The position numbers were made by a program, and so were the translations under genes. From an uncultured Halomonas sp. (GTDB lineage: Bacteria; Pseudomonadota; Gammaproteobacteria; Pseudomonadales; Halomonadaceae): a stretch of DNA of 64,000 nucleotides. The number at the start of each line of letters is the position of its first letter. The stretch's first letter is position 1. The stretch is from assembly GCF_947500835.1 (NCBI RefSeq), contig NZ_CANMTQ010000012.1:1-64000 (forward strand), read 5' to 3'. Positions 7,704 to 16,624 of this stretch are shown here, piece by piece. The notes under the pieces were generated by a model. It saw only the letters and a list, made by a program, of their open reading frames with translations, did not search any database and was not told where the DNA came from.

Positions 7704-8909
7704 ATGCAAGACGCCTATCTGTACGACGGTATTCGCACTCCCTTTGGCCGCCATGGCGGCGCCCTTGCCGGAGTGCGTCCGGATGACCTGCTGGGGCTGA
7801 CCCTGAAGCATCTCATCGAACGCTCCTCGTTCGCCCCTCAAGCCTATGAAGAAGTCCTCGCCGGTTGCACCAACCAGGCGGGTGAGGACTCTCGCAACGT
7901 GGCGCGCCACGCCGCCCTGCTCGCCGGCCTGCCGATCGAGGTCGCCGGACAGACCGTCAATCGGCTATGCGGCAGTGGCCTGGCGGCGATCCTCGATGCC
8001 GCCCGCGCGACGCGCAACGATGAGGGTGAGCTGTTTCTGGCCGGTGGTGTGGAGAGCATGAGCCGTGCGCCTTATGTGCTGGGCAAGGCTGAATCCGCTT
8101 ACGCCCGCAACCAACCCCTCTACGATACGGTGATCGGCTCGCGCTTTCCCAATCCTTGGCTCGCCAAGGAGTATGGCAGTCACAGCATGCCGGAAACCGC
8201 CGATAACGTTGCTCATGACCTCGAGATCGGTCGTGATGCTGCCGATGCCTATGCCGCACGTTCCCAGGCACGCTATGCCGAGGCGCTGGCACGCGGCTTC
8301 TACACCGGCGAGCTGCTACCCGTCGAGGTGCCCCAGGGCCGCAAGCAGGCTCCTCTGCTGGTGGATCAGGACGAACACCCCCGCCCAGGCAGCGATGCGG
8401 AAAAGCTCGGCCGCCTGCCGGCACTATTCGAGAACGGCGTGGTCTCCGCGGGCAACGCGTCCGGCCTCAACGACGGTGCCGCGGCGATGATCGTCGGCAG
8501 CTTAAAGGCAGGAGAAAAAGCCGGCATGACGCCTCGAGGACGCATCGTCTCCGGCGCCGTGGCCGGTGTCGCGCCACGCGTGATGGGATTGGGGCCGGTA
8601 CCCTCCAGCCAGAAGGCCCTGGCCCGCGCCGGCCTGACACTGGAGCAGATGGACCTGATCGAAATCAACGAGGCCTTTGCTGTGCAAGTACTCGGCTGCA
8701 TCAAGCAGTTGGGTTTGTCTGCCGACGACAGTCGCCTCAATCCCAATGGCGGCGCCATCGCCATCGGGCACCCGCTAGGCGCCTCGGGTGCGCGCCTGGC
8801 GTTGACCGCGTTACGTCAATTGGAGGTGACCGGAGGTCGCTATGCGCTGGTCACCATGTGCATCGGCGTAGGCCAAGGCATCGCAGCGGTGATCGAGCGC
8901 TTCGAATAA
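7704..8909 (+). CDS. pcaF: Acetyl-CoA acyltransferase (3-oxoadipyl-CoA thiolase-like)
   Basis: 401 residues with a complete degradative thiolase active site: nucleophile Cys89 in NRLCGSGLAA, His356 in IAIGHPLGASGAR and Cys386 in TMCIGVGQG. The opening QDAYLYDGIRTPFGRHGGAL and CTNQAGEDSRNVARH resemble PcaF/PaaJ thiolases that cleave 3-oxoadipyl-CoA to succinyl-CoA and acetyl-CoA. It could thus end either the beta-ketoadipate route fed by the ben/cat genes 9 kb away or the acyl-CoA pathway next door; PcaIJ and PcaD are not in the window. It follows the dehydrogenase by 23 bp and precedes a strong terminator. Confidence 0.85.
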   Translation: MQDAYLYDGIRTPFGRHGGALAGVRPDDLLGLTLKHLIERSSFAPQAYEEVLAGCTNQAGEDSRNVARHAALLAGLPIEVAGQTVNRLCGSGLAAILDAARATRNDEGELFLAGGVESMSRAPYVLGKAESAYARNQPLYDTVIGSRFPNPWLAKEYGSHSMPETADNVAHDLEIGRDAADAYAARSQARYAEALARGFYTGELLPVEVPQGRKQAPLLVDQDEHPRPGSDAEKLGRLPALFENGVVSAGNASGLNDGAAAMIVGSLKAGEKAGMTPRGRIVSGAVAGVAPRVMGLGPVPSSQKALARAGLTLEQMDLIEINEAFAVQVLGCIKQLGLSADDSRLNPNGGAIAIGHPLGASGARLALTALRQLEVTGGRYALVTMCIGVGQGIAAVIERFE

Positions 8910-8931
8910 TGCTGTAAGATTAATTACCCCT

Positions 8932-8957
8932 ACGCCCGCCTCGACGCGGGCGTTTTT
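8932..8957 (+). terminator. Rho-independent terminator after the thiolase gene
   Basis: Stem ACGCCCGC (8932-8939) pairs with GCGGGCGT (8946-8953) around a six-base loop and runs straight into five T residues. It separates the dehydrogenase-thiolase operon from the IclR gene. Confidence 0.9.
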
Positions 8958-8983
8958 CAGTGCGGAACCGGTTGGCACTTTTA

Positions 8984-9003
8984 AGTATCAGTTATGTCAT
9001 ACT
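8984..9003. promoter_or_regulatory. Weak inverted repeat upstream of the IclR gene
   Basis: AGTAT and ATACT separated by ten bases, 37 bp before the regulator's ATG. Arms are only five bases, so this is no more than a possible autoregulatory site. Confidence 0.2.
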
Positions 9004-9039
9004 CGTATTCATTTCTTGCCAAACCGATACGGGGAGCGC

Positions 9040-9855
9040 ATGAATAAGCCGATACACATTGATGACGAACAGGACAGCACCGCCAAGGACCGCAATTTCG
9101 TCACTGCGCTCTCACGCGGTCTGGAACTGCTGCGTGCTTTCGGGGCCGGTGAGGAATACCTGGGCAACGCCGAGCTCTCCAGTCGCACTGGAATCCCCCG
9201 ACCCACCGTCTCTCGCCTGACCTACACACTCAAGCAGCTAGGCTATCTGCAACATGATGAGCGCCTAGAAAAATATCGCTTGGGCGCAGGCGTCCTTGCG
9301 CTGGGCTATCGTTATCTGGCAAGCATGGGAATCCGTGATATCGCCCGACCGCACATGCAACGACTGGCAGAGGCAACCGACTGCGCTATCGCTCTGGGCA
9401 CTGAAGATCGTCAATCGATGACCTATGTCGAGGTATGCCAGGGTAGTGGCCCGCTGGTGATGCGTCTGGAAACAGGTTCACGTATCCCTCTGGCGACCAC
9501 CGCCATTGGCCGCGCCTGGTTGTGTGGCATTTCTACCGAGCATCGCAACCAGCTGATGAGAAGCATGCGCCAAAGCGATCCCGATAACTGGCCGGCCATC
9601 GAGCAGTCGATCTATAAGTCGCTCGATGACTATGCGACCTACGGTTTCTGTCTCTCGGAAGGAGATTGGGAACGCGAGATAAGCGCGGTCGCCATACCGC
9701 TAATCCTTGAGGAAGGGGCCGAGGTGATGGCCCTTAACTGTGGTGGTTCATCATTACGCCTGAGCCATCGGGTATTGGTGGAAAACTTGGGACCCCGACT
9801 CAAGGACTTGGTCGAACAAATCAAGAGTTCACTGGAACCGCGCCGCATCGTTTGA
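9040..9855 (+). CDS. IclR-family transcriptional regulator
   Basis: 271 residues from the ATG at 9040, which follows GGGGAG; an upstream TTG at 9016 is less likely. The N-terminal winged helix-turn-helix is at about 43-62 (ELSSRTGIPRPTVSRLTYTL), followed by the IclR effector domain. The long N-terminal tail and RGLELLRAFG resemble PcaR/PobR/CatR-type IclR regulators of aromatic catabolism. Its position after the dehydrogenase/thiolase genes and convergent to the benzoate transporters makes it a candidate regulator of either set, including the three palindromes at 159, 6010 and 6105. Ligand unknown. Confidence 0.88.
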   Translation: MNKPIHIDDEQDSTAKDRNFVTALSRGLELLRAFGAGEEYLGNAELSSRTGIPRPTVSRLTYTLKQLGYLQHDERLEKYRLGAGVLALGYRYLASMGIRDIARPHMQRLAEATDCAIALGTEDRQSMTYVEVCQGSGPLVMRLETGSRIPLATTAIGRAWLCGISTEHRNQLMRSMRQSDPDNWPAIEQSIYKSLDDYATYGFCLSEGDWEREISAVAIPLILEEGAEVMALNCGGSSLRLSHRVLVENLGPRLKDLVEQIKSSLEPRRIV

Positions 9856-9955
9856 AAGAAACAGGGCGATGAAAACTTGTTTATCCGACTCTCACTCTCC
9901 AACCTGCGCCTTGACTTTGTCGACGATATACATATCGATGGAAAGAAGATACAGC

Positions 9956-9978
9956 CGAGCCCAGTGATGTTGGGCTCG
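9956..9978. other. Strong stem-loop between convergent IclR and benE-like genes
   Basis: CGAGCCCA and TGGGCTCG form an eight-pair stem with a seven-base loop in the 253-base space between convergent genes (9856-10108). No T run follows on either strand, so it is not a canonical terminator; it may protect 3' ends. Nothing else recognisable was seen in this space. Confidence 0.4.
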
Positions 9979-10108
9979 CAGTCACGCAACTCATCTGCTT
10001 GAAGCCAGTTACGCTTCAGATCATCAGCCTCGGGTGCGCGCCCCACAGTGCATGGAGTAAATGAATCATCATGACCCCGCTCACAGTGCCCTCTCAACAC
10101 ATGTCTAG

Positions 10109-11332
10109 CTATGATCTGCCGGTAGCCTTTTTCCTCATGAAAGGCAACCAGCGGCCGCCACCGCCAAGCAGCGCGTATGCCCCACAGCCGATCACCACGC
10201 CCCAGAAGGCCGAGCCAAGGCCGAACAGACTCATGCCCGAGGCGGTGGCCATGAAGGTGATGATCGCGGCTTCGCGATGCTCTACCTCGGCGACTGCGGT
10301 GACGATATTGTTGCTGATCGCCCCGATCAGCGCCAGGCCCGCCAGCACGGCGACGAAGGCGGCGGGCAGCGAGGTGAAGAGCGTGACGATGGTACCGGCG
10401 AACAGCCCACCAACCAGATAGAAGACACCATTGGCAATACCCGCTACGTAGCGCTTTTCCGGGTCCTCATGGGCATCCTTGCCGGTACAGATCGCTGCAG
10501 TGATCGCTGCCACCACTGTAGTGATACCGCCGAACAGCGCCATCACTAAAGACACCAGGCTGGTGACGGTGATGATCGGCTTGGCCTGAGTGTGATAGCC
10601 CGCCGCGCGCATGATCGCCATGCCGGGCAGGAACTGGCCGGTTAGGCTGACCAGCACCAGTGGCAATGCCAGACTAAGAGTGCCGTTCCAGGTCCATTCA
10701 GGAACGATGAAGACCGGTGCCGCCAGCTGCCATTTCACCCCCGCAAGCGACGCGCCTTCCAGCCACACCGCCAGTACGACGCCGGTCAGCAACAGCAGAA
10801 TCAGGCAGTATCGGGGTAGCAGACGCTTGAAGATTAGATAGGCGCTCAGCATGCCAATAGCAAGGGCCGGGGTGGTCTCGATGGCCAAGAAGGCTTCGAG
10901 TCCAAATTGAAAGAGGATGCCCGCCATCATACCCGCCGCAATACCCTTCGGGATGAGCTGCACCAGGCGATCGAAGGAACCTGTGATGCCAACTAAAAAA
11001 ATGATCGCAGCGGCGACGATATAGGCTCCTATCGCCTCGTTGACCGAGAGCTCCGGGAACAGCGTGACCAGCAGTGCCGTGCCGGGGGCAGACCAGGCGG
11101 TGATTATCGTCACCTTCAACCAGACGCTCAATAGGATGCCGGAGACCGCTGCGCCCAACGAGATGGCCCACACCCAGGAGGTCATCATTGCTGTGGAGAT
11201 ATCAGCACTCTGGGCGGCCTGAAAGAAGATCGCCAGCGGGCCAGAATAGGAAATCAGTACCGCGAGAAAACCTGCGGTGATCGCGGATAGCGACCAGTCT
11301 TTCGATAATGTCCTGAGCATCGACATCCCCAT
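10109..11332 (-). CDS. benE: BenE-family benzoate/proton symporter (second copy)
   Basis: 407 residues, about 12 membrane spans, matching the BenE family throughout (SAITAGFLAVLISYSGP, SAPGTALLVTL, GKDAHEDPEKRYVAG). The family imports benzoate with protons across the inner membrane. It is last in the cat-ben cluster, after a related BenE gene and a weak minus-strand terminator-like hairpin at 11343-11374, so its expression may be partly uncoupled. Three near ATGs exist at the start; the third (MLRTLSKDW) has the best spacing to GGGG and would shorten the protein by four residues. Confidence 0.88.
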   Translation of the reverse strand: MGMSMLRTLSKDWSLSAITAGFLAVLISYSGPLAIFFQAAQSADISTAMMTSWVWAISLGAAVSGILLSVWLKVTIITAWSAPGTALLVTLFPELSVNEAIGAYIVAAAIIFLVGITGSFDRLVQLIPKGIAAGMMAGILFQFGLEAFLAIETTPALAIGMLSAYLIFKRLLPRYCLILLLLTGVVLAVWLEGASLAGVKWQLAAPVFIVPEWTWNGTLSLALPLVLVSLTGQFLPGMAIMRAAGYHTQAKPIITVTSLVSLVMALFGGITTVVAAITAAICTGKDAHEDPEKRYVAGIANGVFYLVGGLFAGTIVTLFTSLPAAFVAVLAGLALIGAISNNIVTAVAEVEHREAAIITFMATASGMSLFGLGSAFWGVVIGCGAYALLGGGGRWLPFMRKKATGRS

Positions 11333-11342
11333 CGCCTATCTG

Positions 11343-11374
11343 GAAAAGCCCGCGCTTTGGAATAACTCGCGGGC
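11343..11374 (-). terminator. Terminator-like hairpin between the two BenE genes
   Basis: GCCCGCG (11348-11354) pairs with CGCGGGC (11368-11374); on the minus strand the stem is followed by TTTT. The 13-base loop makes it a modest terminator, perhaps an attenuator before the second transporter. Confidence 0.5.
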
Positions 11375-11384
11375 AAGAAGGATA

Positions 11385-11425
11385 CATACCGTGCGCTACC
11401 GGGATCATTGGATATGCCCGGTATG
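11385..11425. repeat. Nested inverted repeats between the two BenE genes
   Basis: ACCGGG (11398-11403) and CCCGGT (11417-11422), and overlapping CATACC (11385-11390) and GGTATG (11420-11425), give two alternative foldings just below the stop of the first transporter. Next to the hairpin at 11343-11374 they could be RNA processing or termination structures. Confidence 0.3.
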
Positions 11426-11435
11426 CATCAGGTTG

Positions 11436-12674
11436 TTATGCCGCCGGCTCGTCCACGACTCGAGAAGAGAACTCGAAGTCCTTGAACTCGACAATCAACG
11501 AGAGACCCACACCCAAAACAAGTGCCCAGAATGAGGAGCCGATACCGAGAATCTGGATCCCGGATACGGCGATCAAGAAAGAAAACATGGCACCGACTTC
11601 ATGCTTGCCGGAGAAGGTGATGTACATTGCCGAGCCGATCACCCGTAGCAACGCCAAACCGGCAATGATGGCGATGAAATAGCTCGGCATGACCTCGATC
11701 AAGCTGAACAAAAAACCATAAAAAGGCGCTGCCACGACGAAAATAATCCCGACTATGACGGCGGCTACCCAGCGCTTGTCGTGGTCGCCGGCCTCCGGCC
11801 CGGAACAGATACCGGTCATGGGGGCGGCGATGCAGGTGCTATGCAGGTTGAAGAAGGCCGAGACCATGGTGCCGACGCCACCCACGACGGTGATCGCATT
11901 GGCCGGGGCTTCCTTGTAGCCCATCCCCTTGACCAGGCCCACCCCGGCAGGCGTTTCCATGCCCACCAGAATCAGCGTTAAGGGCAAACCGTAGGCCAGG
12001 AAAGCCTCGAGGGTGAACCTGGGCATGATGAACTCGGGGAATCTTATCGAGAACTCCACAGTAGAGAAATCGGCACCGGAAAATGCCATGTAGGCGACAC
12101 CAACCAGTAAAGCGACGACCAGAGGTGGTACCCGGCGCAGGTAGCGTGCGGCCATGAAGAAGGACAGGATCATGATGACCGCCGGTAGCATGGCATTCTG
12201 CAGCGGCATCACCATATTGGTACCGAACTTGAGCAGAATACCCGCGACCATGCCCATGACAATGGGCATCGGGATCAGCCGCATCACCATGCTCATCATC
12301 CCGGCCAGACCGACGATCAGCGAGAGGGCACCGGCGATCAGCGTCGCCCCTAGCGCTTCGTTGAGACCCACGATGGGAATGATGGCCGCGAACAACAACG
12401 CGCCGGGAATGGAATTGGCCATCGGCAAGGGCAGCCGATAATAGGCCGGCATAAAGAGCCCAAACAGACCGTTGATCATCAAATAGCTGATGACCCATAG
12501 CAAGGTGAATTCCTGAGGTAGGCCGGCGGCGGTGCCGGCACTGATATGGATGATACCCGCGCTGAGGCCGAAGATGCCCGCCACCAGCCCGGCACTGAAA
12601 TTGTCTGCATTGAGGTCTCTTATGAAGTCGCGGGGCGCCGACATGAGACCCACACCTTTTTCGATATGTTTCAC
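11436..12674 (-). CDS. benE: BenE-family benzoate/proton symporter (first copy)
   Basis: 412 residues from a GTG at 12672-12674, chosen because CTGGAG lies six bases before it; an ATG ten codons further in is the alternative. BenE features include FSAGLVAGIFGLSAG near the N-terminus, SIPGALLFAAIIP and GICSGPEAGDHDKRW, with about 12 spans. It is clearly related to the next gene but not a recent duplicate: the sequences differ over most of their length. It lies 126 bp after benD and probably shares the operon. Either copy could have shifted specificity to a substituted benzoate. Confidence 0.88.
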   Translation of the reverse strand: MKHIEKGVGLMSAPRDFIRDLNADNFSAGLVAGIFGLSAGIIHISAGTAAGLPQEFTLLWVISYLMINGLFGLFMPAYYRLPLPMANSIPGALLFAAIIPIVGLNEALGATLIAGALSLIVGLAGMMSMVMRLIPMPIVMGMVAGILLKFGTNMVMPLQNAMLPAVIMILSFFMAARYLRRVPPLVVALLVGVAYMAFSGADFSTVEFSIRFPEFIMPRFTLEAFLAYGLPLTLILVGMETPAGVGLVKGMGYKEAPANAITVVGGVGTMVSAFFNLHSTCIAAPMTGICSGPEAGDHDKRWVAAVIVGIIFVVAAPFYGFLFSLIEVMPSYFIAIIAGLALLRVIGSAMYITFSGKHEVGAMFSFLIAVSGIQILGIGSSFWALVLGVGLSLIVEFKDFEFSSRVVDEPAA

Positions 12675-12741
12675 GTTGTTCTCCAGGGGTTTTGATATTG
12701 TTTTTAAAGCGCGCGCCCAGCGAGGCCTCACATCGAGCAAT

Positions 12742-12755
12742 GGTTCACATGAACC
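12742..12755. promoter_or_regulatory. Palindrome in the benD-benE gap
   Basis: GGTTCA and TGAACC separated by two bases, in the 126-bp space before the first BenE gene. It could be an operator for separate transporter expression; nothing else supports that. Confidence 0.25.
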
Positions 12756-12800
12756 CGATGACAAGGCGCTTCTTTGCTGACTCGTTTTAGTGCTCAGGGG

Positions 12801-13595
12801 TTAACCCTGATCGCCACCGGCCACCGGCACGATAGTCCCGGTGATATAGCTGGCATCGTCGGAGGCCAGAAACAGGATCGGACCAGCCTGTTCATCCAGG
12901 GTGCCGTAGCGGTGCATCAGGCTGGAGGCCGTGGTCTGATCGATCAGCTGCTGATACCACGCCTTCTCCTGCTCACTCTGGTTTTCGTTGTTGCGCGGTG
13001 TGAGCCTCGGCGGCGCCTCGGTGCCACCGGGGGCTGTGGCGTTGATGCGCACCCCAGCGTCGGCATAGTCGATGGACAACGCCACGGTCAGGGCGTTGAC
13101 GCCGCCCTTAGCCGCCGCATAAGGCACCCGATTGACGCCCCGCGTGGCCACGGAAGAGACGTTGACGATATTGCCTTGGCTCTTGAGCAGATGCGGCAAG
13201 GCTGCACGACAACACCACAGCGTCGGGAACAGAGAACGACGCACCTCCGCCTCGATCTGCGCCGGCTCGTAATGACCATAAGGTTTGGCCCAGATAGTAC
13301 CGCCGACATTATTGATCAAGATGTCTATGCGCCCAAAGTGCTCATAGGTCTTTTGTATGGCCTCTTCGGCACCCTCCCAGGTCTCGAGATCCGCCTGCAA
13401 GGCGATGGCCTCGACACCCTGCTCACTTAACTCTTTGGCCAACTCTTTTACGTAGTCGGCGCGATCCACCAGCGCCAGGCGCGCGCCCTCCATGGCGGCA
13501 CGCTCTGCGACCCGCCGCCCGATCCCTTGGGCGGCACCGGTGATCACCATCACCCGATCCTGGAAACGAAGAGATCTAACACCGTCGATACTCAT
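12801..13595 (-). CDS. benD: 1,6-dihydroxycyclohexa-2,4-diene-1-carboxylate dehydrogenase
   Basis: 264-residue short-chain dehydrogenase with TGAAQGIG at 19-26, NNVGG near 95-99 and the catalytic Ser147/148, Tyr159 and Lys163. BenD oxidises and decarboxylates the cis-diol made by BenABC to catechol, forming NADH. Gene order, ATGA overlap with benC and close similarity to BenD proteins (LRFQDRVMVITGAAQGIG) make the assignment safe. Confidence 0.95.
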   Translation of the reverse strand: MSIDGVRSLRFQDRVMVITGAAQGIGRRVAERAAMEGARLALVDRADYVKELAKELSEQGVEAIALQADLETWEGAEEAIQKTYEHFGRIDILINNVGGTIWAKPYGHYEPAQIEAEVRRSLFPTLWCCRAALPHLLKSQGNIVNVSSVATRGVNRVPYAAAKGGVNALTVALSIDYADAGVRINATAPGGTEAPPRLTPRNNENQSEQEKAWYQQLIDQTTASSLMHRYGTLDEQAGPILFLASDDASYITGTIVPVAGGDQG

Positions 13596-14623
13596 GCGGC
13601 GCCCTCCTGTTTAGCCTGATTGGGCGTGAACTTCTCATAATGAAAGCTCTGAGGCTCAATGCCCTGGTCGTCGAAGTAATGCAGCACCGCATCCACCATC
13701 GGTGGTGGCCCGCACAGATAGACGTCCACGTCGCCGTCGTTGAGCACTTCCTGATCCATATGATGGGTCACGTAGCCCTTGCGCGGATGATCGCTAGCCT
13801 CATCCACCACTACGGTGCTGTAACTGAAGCTCGGCAATTTTTCGGCAAAGGCATCGAGCGCCTCGCACTTGACCAGATGGTCGTCCTTGTTGACCCCATA
13901 GATGAGGTGGATCGGTTGATCGCAGCCCTTCTCCACCAATTGAGCAAGCATAGAGAGGAACGGGGCCAGTCCGGTACCGCCAGCTAGCATCAGCACTGGC
14001 CGGGTGATATCCCTCAGGTAAAAGCTGCCCATGGGGCCGGTCATGGTCAGCTGATCCCCAGGCTTGGCGGCGCCGTTGAGATAGCCACTCATTACGCCCT
14101 GAGGAATATTGCGGATCAAGAACGAGGCCTGCTTGCTGCCCGGTAACGAGCTGAACGAGTAGGATCTTGTCTGATCACTGCCCGGGACTTGAATGTGAAT
14201 ATACTGCCCCGGCAGGAAGGCCAACTCGACACCCTCGGCGAGGTCCACGACCAGATCGATGCTGTCTTCAGAGAGTTGCTCGATCGCCGTTACCTTGCCT
14301 TCGAAAGCACCTATCTGCGTCTTGCACAGGGCCGAGGCCATTGGTACCTGAATCACGCAGTCGGAACTCGGCACCATCTGACAGGTCAGCACCATACCTT
14401 CAGCTTCTTCTTCCTCGGAAAGCGCGTCTTCCAGATAGTCGTCCCCCAGGTCGAAATCGCCCTGCACGCAGTGGCCCTTGCAGGTGCCACAGACCCCATC
14501 CGAGCAATCCATGGGCAAATTGACTTTCTGGCGGTAGGCGGCGTCGAGCACCGTCTCGCCTTCCTTGCAGCCGATGAAGCGGGTCACCCCATCCTCGAAA
14601 TTGAGCGCTATGCTATAGCTCAT
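13592..14623 (-). CDS. benC: Benzoate 1,2-dioxygenase reductase component
   Basis: 343 residues from the ATG at 14621-14623 with GGAGGGAG upstream; a start eight codons earlier lacks one. The N-terminal chloroplast-type [2Fe-2S] ferredoxin domain has Cys40, Cys45, Cys48 and Cys81; the FAD domain has RSYS at 153-156; the NAD domain has GGTGLAP at 215-221. It passes electrons from NADH to the BenAB oxygenase in the cytoplasm. ATGA overlap with benD and 27 bp after benB. Confidence 0.96.
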   Translation of the reverse strand: MSYSIALNFEDGVTRFIGCKEGETVLDAAYRQKVNLPMDCSDGVCGTCKGHCVQGDFDLGDDYLEDALSEEEEAEGMVLTCQMVPSSDCVIQVPMASALCKTQIGAFEGKVTAIEQLSEDSIDLVVDLAEGVELAFLPGQYIHIQVPGSDQTRSYSFSSLPGSKQASFLIRNIPQGVMSGYLNGAAKPGDQLTMTGPMGSFYLRDITRPVLMLAGGTGLAPFLSMLAQLVEKGCDQPIHLIYGVNKDDHLVKCEALDAFAEKLPSFSYSTVVVDEASDHPRKGYVTHHMDQEVLNDGDVDVYLCGPPPMVDAVLHYFDDQGIEPQSFHYEKFTPNQAKQEGAA

Positions 14624-14650
14624 ATTCGTCTCCCTCCAATGAGTCATCTT

Positions 14651-15142
14651 TTAGACGTGATAAACGTCGATGACCTGATGGATGCAGTCGTTGTTGAGCT
14701 GCACGGTTTTCTTTTCGATCAACGGCGTCTCGCCGGACACGTCCAAGGTGTAGAAGGAGGTACCGAAGTAGGCGATCGTCTCCTGATAGCGATAGCTCAG
14801 GTTGTGCCAGTTGAAGCGCAGCTCCACCTTGTCGCCCTGCTGACCTAGCACTTCCAGGTTGCTGATCATATGAGTCGTGCGTGGTTCGGGAAGACTCGTG
14901 GCACCCGAGCGCTCGGTCTTGATGCGATAGACTCGATCCTCTAGCCCCTCACGGTTGGGATAGTAGATCAACGAGACATCGTTCTGCGGATCCGTGACCA
15001 GGGTGTCGTCGTCGTCCCAGGTCGGCATCCAGAACACCGCGTCCTTGCTGTAGCAGGTCAGCCACTCGTCCCACTCGCGGTCGTCCAGCAGCCGCGCCTC
15101 ACGGTGGATGAAGGCTTGAATATCGTGAAAATTCATACTCAT
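14651..15142 (-). CDS. benB: Benzoate 1,2-dioxygenase beta (small) subunit
   Basis: 163 residues, the normal size, from the ATG at 15140-15142, eight bases after GGGAG; a longer open frame to 15292 runs back into benA and is rejected. Typical BenB sequence: FIHREARLLDDREWDEW near the N-terminus and WHNLSYRYQETIAYFGTSFY later. This NTF2-fold subunit is structural, completing the alpha3beta3 oxygenase with BenA. Confidence 0.95.
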   Translation of the reverse strand: MSMNFHDIQAFIHREARLLDDREWDEWLTCYSKDAVFWMPTWDDDDTLVTDPQNDVSLIYYPNREGLEDRVYRIKTERSGATSLPEPRTTHMISNLEVLGQQGDKVELRFNWHNLSYRYQETIAYFGTSFYTLDVSGETPLIEKKTVQLNNDCIHQVIDVYHV

Positions 15143-15176
15143 GTGATGCACTCCCATTCTTGTGTCGTGGTGACGT

Positions 15177-16547
15177 TCAAGCACTCTCGGCGGCAATGTA
15201 CTGGCTACGCTCCTTATCGATGGCGCGCAGCATCTCCTCAACCCAGTGCTTGTGGTGCAACACATACAAGCCTTCATCTTCCGGCGCCGCACCGCTCATC
15301 AAGGGCTTCATGTCGATGGCACGGGCATTGTCGTCGGCGCCCTCGATCCACTGCTCGGCACCTCGCGACAGATCATTCCACTCCATTGCCCGGGCCTCGT
15401 AGCCTTTCTGGCAGGCACGAAACTCTTCCATATCGTCTGGTGTGCCCATGCCGCTGGCATTGAAAAAGTCTTCGTATTGACGAATACGCACCGAACGGTT
15501 CTCCGCGGACTCGTTCTTGGGCGCGAAGCAGTAAATGGTGACTTCGCTCTTGTTCACTGAAATCGGGCGGATCACACGGATCTGGGTGGAGAACTGATCC
15601 ATCAGATAGACGTTGGGATACAGGCACAGATTGCGTGTCTGATTGACAATGGAATCGGCGCGGGCCTCGCCCAGACGCTCCTTGATCTCGTCCTGACGGG
15701 TATAGACCGGACGCACCTCGGGATTGAGCAGCCGCGTCCACAGCATCATGTGACCGTTCTCGTAGGAGTAGAAACCGCCGATGCTCTTCGACCAGCCATC
15801 CGCGTCCACGGCCTTGGTACCGCCGGCATCGTAGTTGCGGCGGCTCATGGTGGAGGCGTAATTCCAGTGCACGGAACTCACGTGATAGCCATCAGCGCCG
15901 TTCTCTGCGCCCAGCTTCCAGTTCCCCTCGAAGGTATAGGTGGAAGCGCCCCGTAGGATCTCGAGACCTTCCGGTGCCTGATCGACGATGTTGTCGATGA
16001 TCTTGGTAGTCTCGCCGAGGTGTTCCTCGAGCGGTAGCACGTCATCGCTCAGGCTGCCGAACAGGAAGCCACGATAGTTCTCGAAGCGTGGCAGCTTCTT
16101 CAGATCGTGAGAGCCGTCCTTCTTGAAGCCATCCGGATAGGCCCCGGTCTTCTCATTCTTGGCCTTGAGCAGCTTGCCATCGTTCTTGAACGACCAGCCG
16201 TGGAAGGGGCAGGTAAAAGTGCCCTTGTTGCCACGCTTCTTGCGGCATAGCGTAGCGCCGCGGTGGCTGCAGGTATTGAGCATCCCATGCAGTTCACCCT
16301 GCTTGTCCCGGGTGATGACCACCGGCTGACGTCCCATGAACAGGGTATAGAAGTCGCCCGGTTCCGGAATCTGACTCTCATGGGCCAGGAACAGCCAGTT
16401 GCCTTCGAAGACGTGCTTCACTTCCAGCTCGAAGAAATCCGGATCAGTGAACATGCTGCGATGGCAGCGAAAGATGCCGTTCTCCGGGTCGTCGACGACG
16501 GCGCCACGAACACGCTTTTCGAGATGGTCGAGTCGTTGTGTTGTCAT
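15177..16547 (-). CDS. benA: Benzoate 1,2-dioxygenase alpha (large) subunit
   Basis: 456 residues from the ATG at 16545-16547 (AGGAGAG just upstream). The Rieske [2Fe-2S] ligands are Cys93, His95, Cys113 and His116; the mononuclear iron site motif GADGYHVSSVH gives Asp219, His222 and His227. It adds both atoms of O2 to benzoate at C1-C2. Seventy-seven bases separate it from catA with no terminator, so cat and ben genes are probably one transcript, unlike the separate operons of Acinetobacter. Confidence 0.96.
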   Translation of the reverse strand: MTTQRLDHLEKRVRGAVVDDPENGIFRCHRSMFTDPDFFELEVKHVFEGNWLFLAHESQIPEPGDFYTLFMGRQPVVITRDKQGELHGMLNTCSHRGATLCRKKRGNKGTFTCPFHGWSFKNDGKLLKAKNEKTGAYPDGFKKDGSHDLKKLPRFENYRGFLFGSLSDDVLPLEEHLGETTKIIDNIVDQAPEGLEILRGASTYTFEGNWKLGAENGADGYHVSSVHWNYASTMSRRNYDAGGTKAVDADGWSKSIGGFYSYENGHMMLWTRLLNPEVRPVYTRQDEIKERLGEARADSIVNQTRNLCLYPNVYLMDQFSTQIRVIRPISVNKSEVTIYCFAPKNESAENRSVRIRQYEDFFNASGMGTPDDMEEFRACQKGYEARAMEWNDLSRGAEQWIEGADDNARAIDMKPLMSGAAPEDEGLYVLHHKHWVEEMLRAIDKERSQYIAAESA

Positions 16548-16624
16548 GGTTCTCTCCTCGATTGTTATCTGGGGGAGCCCGTTAGAGGTAGGCTCTCCAA
16601 TCACTGAATGCTTGATCTTGATAG

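Noticed and set aside
12774..13430. 218-residue plus-strand frame opposite benD
   Set aside because: Shadow of benD, whose Tyr/Lys active site is intact.
14651..15292. Longer benB reading frame starting inside benA
   Set aside because: The added 50 residues are not BenB-like, and a good GGGAG-ATG start exists at 15142.
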